Assembly (NCBI GenBank): GCA_030656215.1
Contig: JAUSOD010000029.1
Coordinates: forward strand, 24,394 to 88,393
From: Azoarcus sp.
GTDB lineage: Bacteria; Pseudomonadota; Gammaproteobacteria; Burkholderiales; Rhodocyclaceae
DNA: 64,000 nt
Direction of reading: 5' to 3'
Position 1 is the stretch's first letter, and every line of letters starts with the position of its first letter. The position numbers and the translations under genes are program-made. The notes under the pieces were generated by a model. It was given only the letters and a program-made list of their open reading frames with translations. It made no database searches and had not been told where the DNA came from. Shown piece by piece: positions 51,867 to 62,402 of this stretch.

Positions 51867-53060
51867 TCAGGCAGCACTCAGAATCGGATGCTGCACGGTG
51901 ACTTCAACTTCCACCCGAGCGCCAGTCTGCCTGAAGCGAACGAGCATGCCCGGCGTCGGTAACAGCGCACGCACCAAGCCGAGCCCTGTCCCTCCTCCCC
52001 GCCCCGTGTCGAAGTCGAATCCCTCAGGCAAGCACCCTCGATTCACGATGCGGATGCACCCAGTCGCTCCGCCAGGTGATAGTTCCACCTGAGGCGGCTC
52101 ATACCCTGTGGCTGCGAACGAGTACTTCGCAGCATTGGTCAGCAATTCGTTGAGTATCAGGGCTACCGCCACGGTTTCGCTTTCCTTGATCATCAGCCGG
52201 CAACGGGACTCCTCGACGCCATTCTGCACAATCTCGACCCCGGTCAGGTTTGCCACGCTTTGCACCACTGCGGGCAAGAGTTCACACAGCATGACGCGGT
52301 GCTGCAATACGCTGCCATACAAGCCATGCACGACGGCCACTGACTGAACCTGCGCAATCGCAGACTGCATCGCTGAACCCAACTCGGGGCGCTTACCCGC
52401 CTCCCGGCTCAACAAGCCGACCACAACCTGAAGATTATTCTTGATACGGTGGTGCACCTCCCGGGTCAGGGCATCGCGCAAACGCAAGGCCTCCTCCACA
52501 CGGGCCTGCTCCGCACGCTTTTGGTCGGAAATGTCACCCAGGACGATGCGCAGCATCGGATCGCCGCCATCAACAACAATGCGCAGGCAACCCAAGCCGG
52601 CGGCAAAGGGTGTGCCATCGCTTTGCTGCAGGTTCATCTCGCAGATGTGCCGACCTTCATGCTGCAGGGCTTGCTGAAAGCTAAGACGCCAGGTATCCCT
52701 GTCCTCCCGCTTCACGAACTGCAGAAAGGATAGCCCGAGCAGGGTCTTTCGGTCCATGCCGAGCAAACTGCTGCCGGTCAGGTTGATTGCCGCGATACGG
52801 GCATCCGAAGTCAGCGTCAAATAGCCGACCGGCGCAAATTCATAGAGGTCCAGATAGAGATCGCGGGAGTCCTTGAGCGCCGCTGTTGCCTGGCGGAGGT
52901 GCTCGTTCTCCTGCTCCAGCCGGGCTTTCTGAAGCTTCAGCTCGATAAGCTGCGTTGCCGCATCGTCCACGGCCCCGCCACCCTCGGAAGCGCGGGCCTG
53001 CGCCGTACCTCCGCCGTTGCCCCGAGGCGATCCTGAGGAGGAGGACGGCTTCATTTTCAT
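51867..53060 (-). CDS. PAS-containing sensor histidine kinase of the HisKA_2 class
   Basis: The 397-residue soluble kinase has a low-complexity N-terminus and a coiled coil (about 35-65). A PAS domain (about 66-180, ending IVLGDISDQKRAEQA) is followed by a HisKA_2 dimerisation domain with the phospho-accepting H204 in EVHHRIKNNLQVVVGLLS. The HATPase domain has NELLTNAAKYSF as the N box and GGGTGLGLVRALL as the G box. ATG 53060 has GGGAG 8 nt upstream. HisKA_2 kinases commonly phosphorylate ANTAR antiterminator regulators, and one lies about 630 bases upstream on the same strand. There is no membrane segment, so the signal is cytoplasmic. Confidence 0.92.
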   Translation of the reverse strand: MKMKPSSSSGSPRGNGGGTAQARASEGGGAVDDAATQLIELKLQKARLEQENEHLRQATAALKDSRDLYLDLYEFAPVGYLTLTSDARIAAINLTGSSLLGMDRKTLLGLSFLQFVKREDRDTWRLSFQQALQHEGRHICEMNLQQSDGTPFAAGLGCLRIVVDGGDPMLRIVLGDISDQKRAEQARVEEALRLRDALTREVHHRIKNNLQVVVGLLSREAGKRPELGSAMQSAIAQVQSVAVVHGLYGSVLQHRVMLCELLPAVVQSVANLTGVEIVQNGVEESRCRLMIKESETVAVALILNELLTNAAKYSFAATGYEPPQVELSPGGATGCIRIVNRGCLPEGFDFDTGRGGGTGLGLVRALLPTPGMLVRFRQTGARVEVEVTVQHPILSAA

Positions 53061-53167
53061 CGACAAGCTCCCGGGCAAGCGGATACCAGAGGCGACTCCG
53101 CCCCATACCCGATGATCCCCCAACTGCGCTACGCGTTATCATCTTAGTTGGTGACGATGGTCGGCTT

Positions 53168-53450
53168 CTATTGTGACAAACCCGTAAACAACTCCACGAC
53201 GGGGGAGCCGATTGCGACCTCGACCATCACCTCCTCGCCCGTCTGCCAAAATCGGATGTACATTCCCGGCACCGACATCAGCACCAGCCCGGTGCCGACA
53301 GCGCGTCCGGACTGGAAGTCGAAGTCTTCATTCAGGCAGACGACCGCGATTCGAGATGGAGATGCATCCCTGCGCCCCGCTCCGTATGAATGCGACCTGC
53401 AGAAAGTAATCGGAGGCATCGCTCGGTGAGTGCTTCACTGGTCGGACAGG
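53168..53450 (-). pseudogene. Decayed duplicate of the C-terminal HATPase domain of a HisKA_2 kinase
   Basis: On the minus strand this stretch aligns by eye with the end of the adjacent kinase. VKHSPSDASDYFLQV corresponds to AKYSFAATGYEPPQV, and GCISISNRGRLPE to GCIRIVNRGCLPE. Then a shift of frame (net +4 bases, creating TGA) leads into DFDFQSGRAVGTGLVLMSVPGMYIRFWQTGEEVMVEV, which parallels FDFDTGRGGGTGLGLV and PGMLVRFRQTGARVEVEV with four residues deleted around the G box. An 83-codon open frame over the distal part is therefore a remnant and not a gene. The upstream four fifths of a kinase are absent. Confidence 0.8.
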
Positions 53451-53687
53451 CGCACCTCCGAGTCCGCCACTCAAGGTGCTGATCGGGCTACTGATTGATC
53501 ATCGCGAGGCATGGACGATGTCACCACCTCGCAACACCCGGTCAGAGTTCGGACGGGGCGTCGATACCGAAGCTGAAACCCGAATCCGAAACTTCTCGGT
53601 TTCCCGACCACGAGACCGGATATACCGATTGATTATGACAGCGGCTCGCATGTGACACATGAGCGCCCCGAAAGACAAGACCCCCCG

Positions 53688-54278
53688 TCACTCTGCACGC
53701 AGGGTCCGATTGATATCCTCGACCCCGGCGATGATCTCCTCCGCCAGTTCGCTGACCTTGCGCCGCTGAGATCGGGCGCGGGCACGCAGAAAATCAAATG
53801 CCCCCTGGCGATCCAGACCCTTCCGCACCATGATGATGCCAACTGCCGTGCGCGTACTTTGCTCGACGGAAAGCGCCTTCTCGAGATGGCTGCTTGTGCT
53901 CCGAAGCCCCTCGATCTCGCGCGCACGTGCAATCGAGGCCTCGATGAAAGGCACCAGTTGCGGCACGTCCACCGGTTTGATCAGGTAGCCCATTGCACCC
54001 GCATCGGCAGCCTCTCGCACTACCGACTCGTGGCCAAACGCCGAAAGGAACACAAACGGCGGCCCACCCATGGTTGCAAAGCGCTTAGCCAAGTCCAGCC
54101 CACTCATGCCGGGCATGAGCATGTCCAGCACCGCCAAATCAAAGCTGCGGCCCTCCACCATTTTCAGTGCATCCTCACCCGATATCGCGACGGCCACCGT
54201 ATACCCAATGTCGCACAAGCCCTCGGCCAGCAGATTCAGAATTACCCTGTCGTCGTCGACGATCAGTACATTTTTCAT
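53688..54278 (-). CDS. ANTAR-domain response regulator (RNA-binding antiterminator)
   Basis: The 196-residue protein has a receiver domain (about 1-120) with the acidic pair DDD (8-10), phospho-acceptor D52 in VLDMLMPG and a late KP (IKPVD). An ANTAR domain (about 130-190) follows, with RTAVGIIMVRKGLDRQGAFDFLRARARSQRRKVSELAEEII. When phosphorylated, ANTAR proteins bind paired hairpins in nascent RNA and prevent termination. ATG 54278 has AAGGGAG 4 nt upstream. The HisKA_2 kinase downstream is the likely partner. No target RNA is obvious beside it. A 7-bp tandem repeat lies 41 bases upstream. Confidence 0.92.
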   Translation of the reverse strand: MKNVLIVDDDRVILNLLAEGLCDIGYTVAVAISGEDALKMVEGRSFDLAVLDMLMPGMSGLDLAKRFATMGGPPFVFLSAFGHESVVREAADAGAMGYLIKPVDVPQLVPFIEASIARAREIEGLRSTSSHLEKALSVEQSTRTAVGIIMVRKGLDRQGAFDFLRARARSQRRKVSELAEEIIAGVEDINRTLRAE

Positions 54279-54318
54279 GCAACTCCCTTCAAAATCTGTA
54301 CGCGACCGGATCCTGACC

Positions 54319-54353
54319 GGCAAAGGGCAAAGGGCAAAGGGCAAAGGGCAAAC
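54319..54353. repeat. Five tandem 7-bp repeats upstream of the ANTAR regulator
   Basis: The unit GGCAAAG occurs four times in a row, followed by a fifth copy with one change (GGCAAAC). On the minus strand these become CTTTGCC repeats, 41 bases ahead of the regulator's start codon. They fall in the promoter or 5' leader, where slippage could alter spacing. Confidence 0.9.
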
Positions 54354-54896
54354 AGTGCCTCACTCACATCGGGTGACACTGCTGCTGCATAAATGGGGCT
54401 CGGCGATGGCTCATCGCCCGCACGTGCATGGCATTGTGCCGTGCCGGTGATCCACACCCTCCCATCAAAGTGCAGCTATCGATGCGATCCAGGCAAGCCC
54501 GGATCGAGCTGAACACCTTGCTGGCATTGATCATATAAGAGATTGCCGCTCATCGCGACGGTCCGCGAGTTCGGTGCGGAATGTCAGAAACCGATGCATT
54601 TCGGACATGGCGCCCAAATGCAGCGACTTTGGCTGCACCTTGTATCCCGCCCTCTACCCATGTATGCGGCGAACCATCCTGACGGTAGATAGACAATAAA
54701 CATGCCAACTGGCCGATCCGTCAAACTTCTACCATCAAAAGAGCAGGCTTGGTTAGGAAGTGGCTTGCACATCGCGTCATGGAAATCTGCTCATATTCAA
54801 TAGCTAGCGTCACCTCAATATGCCGTCGATGTCACGATACCAATCATTTTTGACACAACGCAAATTATTGATATATATATACTTTACTACGAACTC
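54354..54896. other. Intergenic, relatively AT-rich region between the ANTAR regulator and guaA
   Basis: These 543 bases show no supported gene on either strand. Frames are short, without ribosome-binding sites, and code unlike neighbouring genes. The right end includes a TATATATATA tract at about 54873 and is the most AT-rich piece of the window. The left side should hold the ANTAR gene's promoter (minus strand). I see no terminator for guaA with a clear stem and T-run. Confidence 0.6.
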
Positions 54897-56462
54897 TCAT
54901 TCCCACTCGATCGTCGCCGGCGGCTTGCCCGAGATGTCGTACACCACCCGGTTGATCCCCCGTACCTCATTGATGATGCGGTTGCTGACCTTGCCGAGCA
55001 GGCTGTGCGGCAGTTCCGCCCAGTGCGCGGTCATGAAGTCCTGGGTCTGCACTGCGCGCAGCGCCACCACGTATTCATAAGTGCGACCGTCGCCCATCAC
55101 GCCGACACTCTTGACCGGCAGGAACACTGCAAAGGCCTGGCTGGTCTTGTCGTACCAGTCGGCGGCACGCAGTTCGTCGATGAAGATCGCATCAGCGCGG
55201 CGCAGCAGATCGGCGAACTCGGTCTTGACCTCGCCGAGGATGCGCACGCCCAGGCCCGGCCCCGGGAATGGGTGGCGGTAGACCATGTCGTGCGGCAGGC
55301 CCAGCGCCACACCGAGTTCGCGCACTTCGTCCTTGAACAGTTCGCGCAGCGGTTCGAGCAGCTTGAGGCCGAGCGTCTCGGGCAGACCACCCACATTGTG
55401 GTGGCTCTTGATGGTGTGCGCCTTCTTGTTCTTGGCACCGCCGGATTCGATCACGTCGGGGTAGATGGTGCCCTGCGCGAGCCACTTCGCATTCGGCAGC
55501 TTCTGCGCTTCGCTCTGGAACACTTCGACGAATTCGCGGCCGATGATCTTGCGCTTCTGCTCGGGGTCGGTCACCCCCTTGAGGTGGCCCATGAACTGGG
55601 CAGTGGCATCGACGTGGATCACCCGGGCATGCAGGCGGCCGGCGAACATCTCCATCACCATCTTGCCTTCATTCAGGCGCAGCAGACCGTGATCGACGAA
55701 CACGCAGGTGAGCTGGTCGCCAATCGCACGATGGATCAGCGCAGCGGCCACCGATGAATCGACACCGCCCGACAGACCCAGGATGACCTCCTGGTCACCG
55801 ACCTGGGCGCGGATCTTCTCCACCGCCTCGGCAATGTAATCGGGCATGTTCCAGTCGTGGCCGCAGCCGCAGATGTCATGCACGAAACGGCCAATGATCT
55901 CCTTGCCCTTGAGCGTGTGGGTGACTTCGGGGTGGAACTGCACGCCGTAGAAACCACGATCCTCGTCGGCCATTGCCGCGATCGGGGTAGAGTCATTGCT
56001 GCCGATGACCTTGAAACCGGGGGGCAACCCGGTGACCTTGTCGCCGTGGCTCATCCACACGTCGAGCAGGCCATGACCTTCTGCATTGCCGCGATCCTGG
56101 ATGTCGCGGAATAGCTTCGAATGGCCGCGTGCGCGCAGCTCGGCATAGCCGAATTCGCGCGTTGCCGAACTCTCAACCTTGCCACCCAGTTGCGAGGCCA
56201 TGGTCTGCATGCCATAGCAGATGCCGAGCACCGGTACGCCTAGCTCGAATACCGCCTCCGGCGCACGCCAGTCTTCTGCTTCATAGACCGAATTCGGACC
56301 GCCCGACAGGATGATGCCTTGCGGCGCAAACTCGCGGATGAACGCGTCGCTCACATCGTAGGGATGCAGTTCGCAATAGACTTGTTGCTCGCGCACTCGA
56401 CGGGCGATCAGCTGGGAAACCTGCGAACCGAAGTCGAGGATGAGGATTTTCTGGTGGGACAT
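54897..56462 (-). CDS. guaA: GMP synthase (glutamine-hydrolysing)
   Basis: The 521-residue enzyme converts XMP to GMP. The N-terminal class I glutamine amidotransferase domain has the nucleophile C82 (GICYGMQ) and the His-Glu pair in QFHPEVTHT. The ATP pyrophosphatase domain has the PP-loop [18 protein letters not shown], and the C-terminal dimerisation domain has [12 protein letters not shown] and ends KPPATIEWE as usual. It lies downstream of guaB. A terminator-like hairpin sits between the genes, and GAGGCGG precedes the ATG by about 3 nt. Confidence 0.98.
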   Translation of the reverse strand: MSHQKILILDFGSQVSQLIARRVREQQVYCELHPYDVSDAFIREFAPQGIILSGGPNSVYEAEDWRAPEAVFELGVPVLGICYGMQTMASQLGGKVESSATREFGYAELRARGHSKLFRDIQDRGNAEGHGLLDVWMSHGDKVTGLPPGFKVIGSNDSTPIAAMADEDRGFYGVQFHPEVTHTLKGKEIIGRFVHDICGCGHDWNMPDYIAEAVEKIRAQVGDQEVILGLSGGVDSSVAAALIHRAIGDQLTCVFVDHGLLRLNEGKMVMEMFAGRLHARVIHVDATAQFMGHLKGVTDPEQKRKIIGREFVEVFQSEAQKLPNAKWLAQGTIYPDVIESGGAKNKKAHTIKSHHNVGGLPETLGLKLLEPLRELFKDEVRELGVALGLPHDMVYRHPFPGPGLGVRILGEVKTEFADLLRRADAIFIDELRAADWYDKTSQAFAVFLPVKSVGVMGDGRTYEYVVALRAVQTQDFMTAHWAELPHSLLGKVSNRIINEVRGINRVVYDISGKPPATIEWE

Positions 56463-56477
56463 GTCCGCCTCAGGATG

Positions 56478-56528
56478 AAAAAAGGCGGCTGATGGTCTTC
56501 AGGTTGCGAAGCAGACCATCAACCGCCT
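56478..56528 (-). terminator. Intrinsic terminator or attenuator between guaB and guaA
   Basis: Read on the minus strand, AGGCGGTTGATGGTCT pairs with AGACCATCAGCCGCCT (one mismatch, 14-base loop), followed directly by TTTTTT. The hairpin starts 20 bases after the guaB stop and ends about 15 before the guaA start. The CCGCCT of its 3' arm is also complementary to the AGGCGG in the guaA ribosome-binding region. Confidence 0.85.
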
Positions 56529-56547
56529 GTTACGGTTCGGAAAACGC

Positions 56548-58056
<1,509 letters not shown>

Positions 58057-58092
58057 TCATGTAAGCGGCGCAACAAACCGGAGATTCACTCA

Positions 58093-58596
58093 ATGATGCG
58101 TCCTGCCCTGCTGCTGCTCGCCCTCCTGACAGCCCTGCCGGTGTCCGCCGAGATCTATAGCTGGAAGGACAAGGACGGGAAAATGCAGTATTCCGACATT
58201 CCGCCTACCCAGGGCGAGGTGAAGACGCTGCGTGGCGCCGCCCCGAAACCCGTGCCGCAGCCGGCGGTCGCGCCCGGCGAACCCGCCGCGAATGGCGCGC
58301 AAGCAGCTCCAGCCGAGGCGAGCAACAAGCCCAAGACCCTGGCCGAGCGCGAACTCGAGTTTCGCCAGCGCCGCGCGACTGAGGCAGAAGCCCAGGCCAA
58401 GGCGGAGAAGGAACTTGCCGATGCGGCCGAACGTCAGCGCGCCTGCGATCAGGCACGCAATCAACTGACCGCACTGTCATCAGGACAACGTGTTTCGCGC
58501 TTCAATGCCGCTGGCGAACCCCAGATCCTGAACGACGCAGAGCGAGCCGAAGAGACCTCCCGCGTTCAAAAGCAGGTCGAGCATTTCTGCAACTGA
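58093..58596 (+). CDS. DUF4124 domain-containing exported protein
   Basis: The 167-residue protein has a signal peptide (about residues 1-20, ending PVSAE) followed directly by the DUF4124 motif IYSWKDKDGKMQYSDIPP. A Pro/Ala-rich linker and a charged alpha-helical or coiled-coil segment (about 80-135) follow. Such small periplasmic proteins are common in Beta- and Gammaproteobacteria, and their role is unknown. Two adjacent ATG codons begin the gene; GGAG lies about 10 nt upstream. It is divergent from guaB and convergent with rnfH, with its stop directly abutting the rnfH stop. Confidence 0.87.
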   Translation: MMRPALLLLALLTALPVSAEIYSWKDKDGKMQYSDIPPTQGEVKTLRGAAPKPVPQPAVAPGEPAANGAQAAPAEASNKPKTLAERELEFRQRRATEAEAQAKAEKELADAAERQRACDQARNQLTALSSGQRVSRFNAAGEPQILNDAERAEETSRVQKQVEHFCN

Positions 58597-58920
58597 TCAG
58601 GCTTCTTCCGCCATCCCGCCGCCCTTTTTCATCACCTTGCCCTCGTCGGCGCGTTTTTTGCGCACGGCCTTCGGATCCGCAATCAGCGGCCGATAGATTT
58701 CGACCCGATCACGATCGCGCAGCACTGCATCCGCCTTGGCGAGCTTGGCGTAGATGCCGAGCTTGTTGCGCCCGTCGATCTCAATATCCGGGAATTTTTG
58801 CAATAGACCGGAGGCCTCCACCGCTTCACGCACCGTGGCCCCCGCAGGCAGGCGAAGGTGCACCAGTTCCTGACGCTGCGGCAGCGCGTACGTGACTTCG
58901 ACGTTGATGAGTTCGGTCAT
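58597..58920 (-). CDS. rnfH: RnfH family ubiquitin-fold protein
   Basis: The 107-residue beta-grasp protein has the RnfH pattern: NVEVTYALPQRQELVHLRLPAGATVREAVEASGLL, then the conserved KLGIYAKLAKADAVLRDRDRVEIYRPLIADPKAVRKKRA. It pairs genetically with ratA in most proteobacteria, sometimes described as the RatAB module. RnfH has been called the antitoxin-like partner RatB, but its biochemical role is unsettled. It follows ratA after 2 bases, so the two form an operon. Confidence 0.95.
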   Translation of the reverse strand: MTELINVEVTYALPQRQELVHLRLPAGATVREAVEASGLLQKFPDIEIDGRNKLGIYAKLAKADAVLRDRDRVEIYRPLIADPKAVRKKRADEGKVMKKGGGMAEEA

Positions 58921-58922
58921 GC

Positions 58923-59360
58923 TCAGTGCCTTCCGTAGACCTGTGCAGCACGTTTTACGAAGGAGTCGACGAAGGTGTTGGCAATGTGATTGAACACCGG
59001 CCCGAGCACTTTCTCGAGCAATTTACTGGAGAACTGGTAGTGCAGACTGAACTCCACCTTGCACGCCGTTCCGCCCAGCGGAGTGAAGCGCCAGTTGCCA
59101 TCAAGGTGGTTGAACGGCCCGTCCTTGAGCCGGATGAACATCTCGGTGGGCGGATGCTTCTCGTTTTCGGTGCTGAAGTGCGCCTTGATGCCGTGGTAAT
59201 TGATATGAATCGTCGCCGAGGTGATGCGTTCGGTACGCTCATGCACCTCGGTTCCGCCGCACCAGGGCAGAAATTGCGGGTAATCCTCGCACCTGTCCAC
59301 CAGAGTGAACATCTGCTCAGGGGTGAATTCGATCAGTACCAGTTTCTTGACGTCGGCCAT
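58923..59360 (-). CDS. ratA: RatA-type START-domain protein (ribosome-associated toxin / coenzyme Q-binding, Coq10-like)
   Basis: The 145-residue START/polyketide-cyclase-fold protein has the family start VKKLVLIEFTPEQMFTLVDRCEDYPQFLPWCGG and the long C-terminal helix VLGPVFNHIANTFVDSFVKRAAQVYG. In E. coli RatA has been reported to block 70S ribosome association, while mitochondrial Coq10 relatives bind ubiquinone. ATG 59360 (MADVKK) fits the family length better than an ATG six codons upstream. It is divergent from smpB, as in most proteobacteria. Confidence 0.95.
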   Translation of the reverse strand: MADVKKLVLIEFTPEQMFTLVDRCEDYPQFLPWCGGTEVHERTERITSATIHINYHGIKAHFSTENEKHPPTEMFIRLKDGPFNHLDGNWRFTPLGGTACKVEFSLHYQFSSKLLEKVLGPVFNHIANTFVDSFVKRAAQVYGRH

Positions 59361-59450
59361 CGGGTATCGGGCGAGCATGTCGCCGAACTGCTAAAATACG
59401 CGATTCTACCGTAAAGGCGTGGTCCGACAGTCCGGACGAACACATCACCC

Positions 59451-59897
59451 ATGAGCATTCTCGACAATCGCAAGGCCTTCCACGACTACTTCATCGAAGA
59501 GAAGTACGAGGCCGGGCTCGTCCTCGAAGGCTGGGAGGTGAAGGCTATCCGTGCCGGAAGGGCAAACATCAAGGAATCCTACGTCATCGTCCGTGGCGAG
59601 GAGCTCTTCATACTGGGCATGCACATCACCCCGCTGGTCAGCACATCGACGCACATCAAGACCGACCCGACCCGCACCCGCAAGCTGTTGCTCCATGCCA
59701 AGGAGATAGCACGACTGGTGGGCAAGGTGGAGCGCGCCGGCTTCACCCTCGTACCGCTCGACCTGCACTACGTCAAGGGCAGGGTCAAGGTTGAAATCGG
59801 CCTCGCCAAGGGCAAGAAACAGCACGACAAGCGCGAGGACGAAAAGAAGAAGGACTGGGACCGCGAGAAACAGCGTCTGATGCGGGTCAAGGTCTGA
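59451..59897 (+). CDS. smpB: SsrA-binding protein
   Basis: The 148-residue small basic protein brings tmRNA to stalled ribosomes. It has the OB-fold sequence [41 protein letters not shown] and the lysine-rich C-terminal tail ([21 protein letters not shown]) that inserts into the mRNA channel. It is divergent from ratA, the standard proteobacterial arrangement. No ssrA gene is seen in the window. Confidence 0.98.
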   Translation: MSILDNRKAFHDYFIEEKYEAGLVLEGWEVKAIRAGRANIKESYVIVRGEELFILGMHITPLVSTSTHIKTDPTRTRKLLLHAKEIARLVGKVERAGFTLVPLDLHYVKGRVKVEIGLAKGKKQHDKREDEKKKDWDREKQRLMRVKV

Positions 59898-60002
59898 AGT
59901 CGTTCAGGAGCTGCACGACAGCATCGGGCATCCGGCGCGAGGGGATAGACCTCGGCCATGCGGATACGGCAAGCAGCGCACCGAGCACCCGTTCGCGGAT
60001 CA

Positions 60003-61412
60003 TCAGCCCCGGCGCGGATCGAAGGCGTCGCGCACCACGTCCGCAAACAGGTTGGCTGCGAGCACCAGCACGAACATGAAGGCGAATGCCGCGCTCAAGG
60101 ACCACCAGACCATCGGCTCGCGCGCAAGCTCTGCACGCGCCATGTTGATCATGGTGCCGAAGCTGATCGTGGTCGGGTCCACGCCGATGCCGACGTAGGA
60201 CAGCACTGCCTCAGCCAGCACCAGGCCGGAGAAGTCCATCACCAGCGCAATCAGCACGATATGCATCACATTGGGCAGGATGTGCCGCCGCAGGATGGTC
60301 GGCGTGCTCGCCCCGAAGGCCCGCGCTGCCTGCACGTACTCGAGCTCGCGCAGCTTCAGTGTCTCCCCGCGCAGCAAGCGGCACAGCCCGGTCCAGCTGG
60401 TGATGCCGAGGATGAAGCACAGCGCCAGCAGGCGCGCATCGGACCGCTCTGCAGCGGTTTCGAACCAGTGGGGATTGGTGTCGATCACCACCTGCATCAT
60501 CAGCACCGCGGCTGCGATCAGCAGCACGCCCGGAATCGCGTTGAGCACCGTGTACAGATACTGGATGGCGTCGTCCACCCAGCCACCGAGGTAGCCCGCC
60601 GCGATACCCAGCGCGACCGCAAACGGGAGCATCACCAGCGTGGTAATGGTGCCGATGACGAGCGCGGTACGCACACTCTTGAGCGACAGGTAGAGCACGT
60701 CCTGCCCCACCTTGTCGGTGCCCAGCACGTGATAAAGCGGCGCAAGCGTGATGGCTGCGCTTATCAGCAAGGCCACCAAGCCTGCGCTGATAAGGGCTGC
60801 GCGCCACGCCAGCGTGCTGCGACCGGCAAGGATGTCAGCGGCGGCATGGCGCAGCCCCCTGCCCTGCGTCCGCGCCACCCCGATGCTTACCAGCGCGAAC
60901 AGCAGCATCAGCACCAGCACCGCCTGGCCGACAGCCGCTATCAACTGCCGGGCGACGTCCGGCGCCACCGGCTCGTCCGGCTGCAGGTGGACACCGCCGT
61001 ACTGCAAGGGCGGATGGATGCGCGCCTGCCCCCCCTCGGCCAGCTCCACCGTTTCACGCTGGTAAAGGGTGCGGGCAAAGGGCGCGGAGTACGTCTTCTC
61101 GTTGTTCAAACGCAGGGGTGCAAGCACGGTATCGAGCACACTGAGCACTTCCGACCCATAGACCGGCGCGCTGTCAGCCCGCCCTTCGACCGCCGGTAGC
61201 AGCGGGCGGTAGTGCAGACTGTCGAGCATGCCGATCACCACGAAGGCCAGCAACACCGTCGCCGCCGCCATGCCGACCGGCCTCTGCCCGACCTTGCGCC
61301 AGGCCGCGCGCAATGGCTCGTGGCGGCGGACATGCAAGGCCATCAGCAGCGCACAGGCGACAAGCACAAAGAGCAGCAGATCGGTCCACAGCAGGACGGG
61401 TTGAAAGTGCAT
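60003..61412 (-). CDS. ABC transporter permease, oligopeptide/microcin C type (OppC/YejE-like)
   Basis: The 469-residue inner-membrane permease is longer than standard OppC (about 300). An N-terminal part with two helices and a periplasmic region (about 65-155) precedes a further helix at about 160-180. The core permease follows, with the EAA-type loop EYVQAARAFGASTPTILRRHILPN (about 375-400) that contacts the ATPase. The long N-terminus with a periplasmic loop resembles YejE-type members. It follows the OppB-like gene after 3 bases. It would import peptides or similar solutes. ATPase genes are not visible; none lies between its end and smpB. Confidence 0.92.
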   Translation of the reverse strand: MHFQPVLLWTDLLLFVLVACALLMALHVRRHEPLRAAWRKVGQRPVGMAAATVLLAFVVIGMLDSLHYRPLLPAVEGRADSAPVYGSEVLSVLDTVLAPLRLNNEKTYSAPFARTLYQRETVELAEGGQARIHPPLQYGGVHLQPDEPVAPDVARQLIAAVGQAVLVLMLLFALVSIGVARTQGRGLRHAAADILAGRSTLAWRAALISAGLVALLISAAITLAPLYHVLGTDKVGQDVLYLSLKSVRTALVIGTITTLVMLPFAVALGIAAGYLGGWVDDAIQYLYTVLNAIPGVLLIAAAVLMMQVVIDTNPHWFETAAERSDARLLALCFILGITSWTGLCRLLRGETLKLRELEYVQAARAFGASTPTILRRHILPNVMHIVLIALVMDFSGLVLAEAVLSYVGIGVDPTTISFGTMINMARAELAREPMVWWSLSAAFAFMFVLVLAANLFADVVRDAFDPRRG

Positions 61413-61415
61413 CGC

Positions 61416-62402
61416 TTACTCCAGCCTCACCCTGGGGTCGACCAGGGTGTAGGACAGATCGGTCAGAATCAGGCCGATGATGTAGAGCACCGAACCGATG
61501 AACACCATGGCCCGCACCACGGCAAAATCCTGCGCATTGATCGCATCGATGGTGTAACTGCCCAACCCGGGAATGGCAAAGAAGGATTCGACCAGCAGGC
61601 TGCCCATGAACAGCAGCGGGATCACCACGACCACGCCGGTCAGTACCGGAATCAGCGCATTGCGCAGCACATGGCGGAACAACACGGTGATCTCCGACAG
61701 CCCCTTGGCCCGCGCCGTGCGCACGTAGTCCTTGGATATCTCCTCGAGGAAGATGGTCCGGTACCAGCGCGCGCTCGATCCCAGCCCGGCGAGCACGCTG
61801 ATCAGCACCGGCAGGACGAGGAAGCGGAACGCATCGAGCCCGCTGGTGTAACCGGAGATCGGCACCAGCGCCCACAGCTTGGACACCAGCCACTGCCCAC
61901 CGATGATGTAGAACAGGCTGGACACCGACATCATCGCCACGCACAGCACCACCCCCCAGAAATCGAGATAGGTGGCACGGAAGAACACGAGCAGCAGCGC
62001 AAACGAGATCGACAGGAACAGGCTCAGGATGAAGGTCGGCAGCGCGATCGCCAGCGATGGCGCCATGCGGTCGAGGATTTCGCGGGCGATGTCGCGGCCG
62101 TCGTCGGCGCGGCCAAATTCGAGCGCGAACATGCGCAGCGATTTGTCGTAGAACAAGGTCTCGGTCAGGCGAGCGGTGCCGGCTTGCGCGTTGTTCACGA
62201 ACATCGGCTTGTCGTAGCCCCGATCGACCTTCCAGCGTTCGATCGCCTCCGGGGTCGCACGTTTGACCCCAATCTGCATCCGCGCCATGTCATCGGGCGA
62301 ATTCACCACGAAGAACAGCAGGAAGGTGATCAGGTTCACCCCGATCAGGATCGGCACCGCGTACAGCAGGCGGCGCAGCACATAGCCCAGCATCAGCGCC
62401 AC
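61416..62402 (-). CDS. ABC transporter permease, oligopeptide/microcin C type (OppB/YejB-like)
   Basis: This 328-residue permease has the N-terminal helix of the OppB family (YVLRRLLYAVPILIGVNLITFLLFFVVNSPDD), a periplasmic loop (about 35-130) and five further helices. The EAA-type loop is SKDYVRTARAKGLSEITVLFRHVLRNALIPVL (about 217-247). It ends LTDLSYTLVDPRVRLE, typical of the family. It overlaps the binding-protein gene upstream by 10 bases and precedes the OppC-like gene by 3, so the three are one operon. Confidence 0.95.
   Translation of the reverse strand: MALMLGYVLRRLLYAVPILIGVNLITFLLFFVVNSPDDMARMQIGVKRATPEAIERWKVDRGYDKPMFVNNAQAGTARLTETLFYDKSLRMFALEFGRADDGRDIAREILDRMAPSLAIALPTFILSLFLSISFALLLVFFRATYLDFWGVVLCVAMMSVSSLFYIIGGQWLVSKLWALVPISGYTSGLDAFRFLVLPVLISVLAGLGSSARWYRTIFLEEISKDYVRTARAKGLSEITVLFRHVLRNALIPVLTGVVVVIPLLFMGSLLVESFFAIPGLGSYTIDAINAQDFAVVRAMVFIGSVLYIIGLILTDLSYTLVDPRVRLE

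Noticed and set aside
51668..51901. 77-codon plus-strand frame with AAGGAG before its ATG
   Set aside because: The ribosome-binding site is good, but the product has no recognisable features and the frame runs into the antisense end of the kinase gene. Not enough to call a gene.
53168..53419. 83-codon frame as an independent small gene
   Set aside because: Its sequence parallels the end of the neighbouring kinase, with a frameshift and deletion in the similarity, so it is better explained as a remnant.
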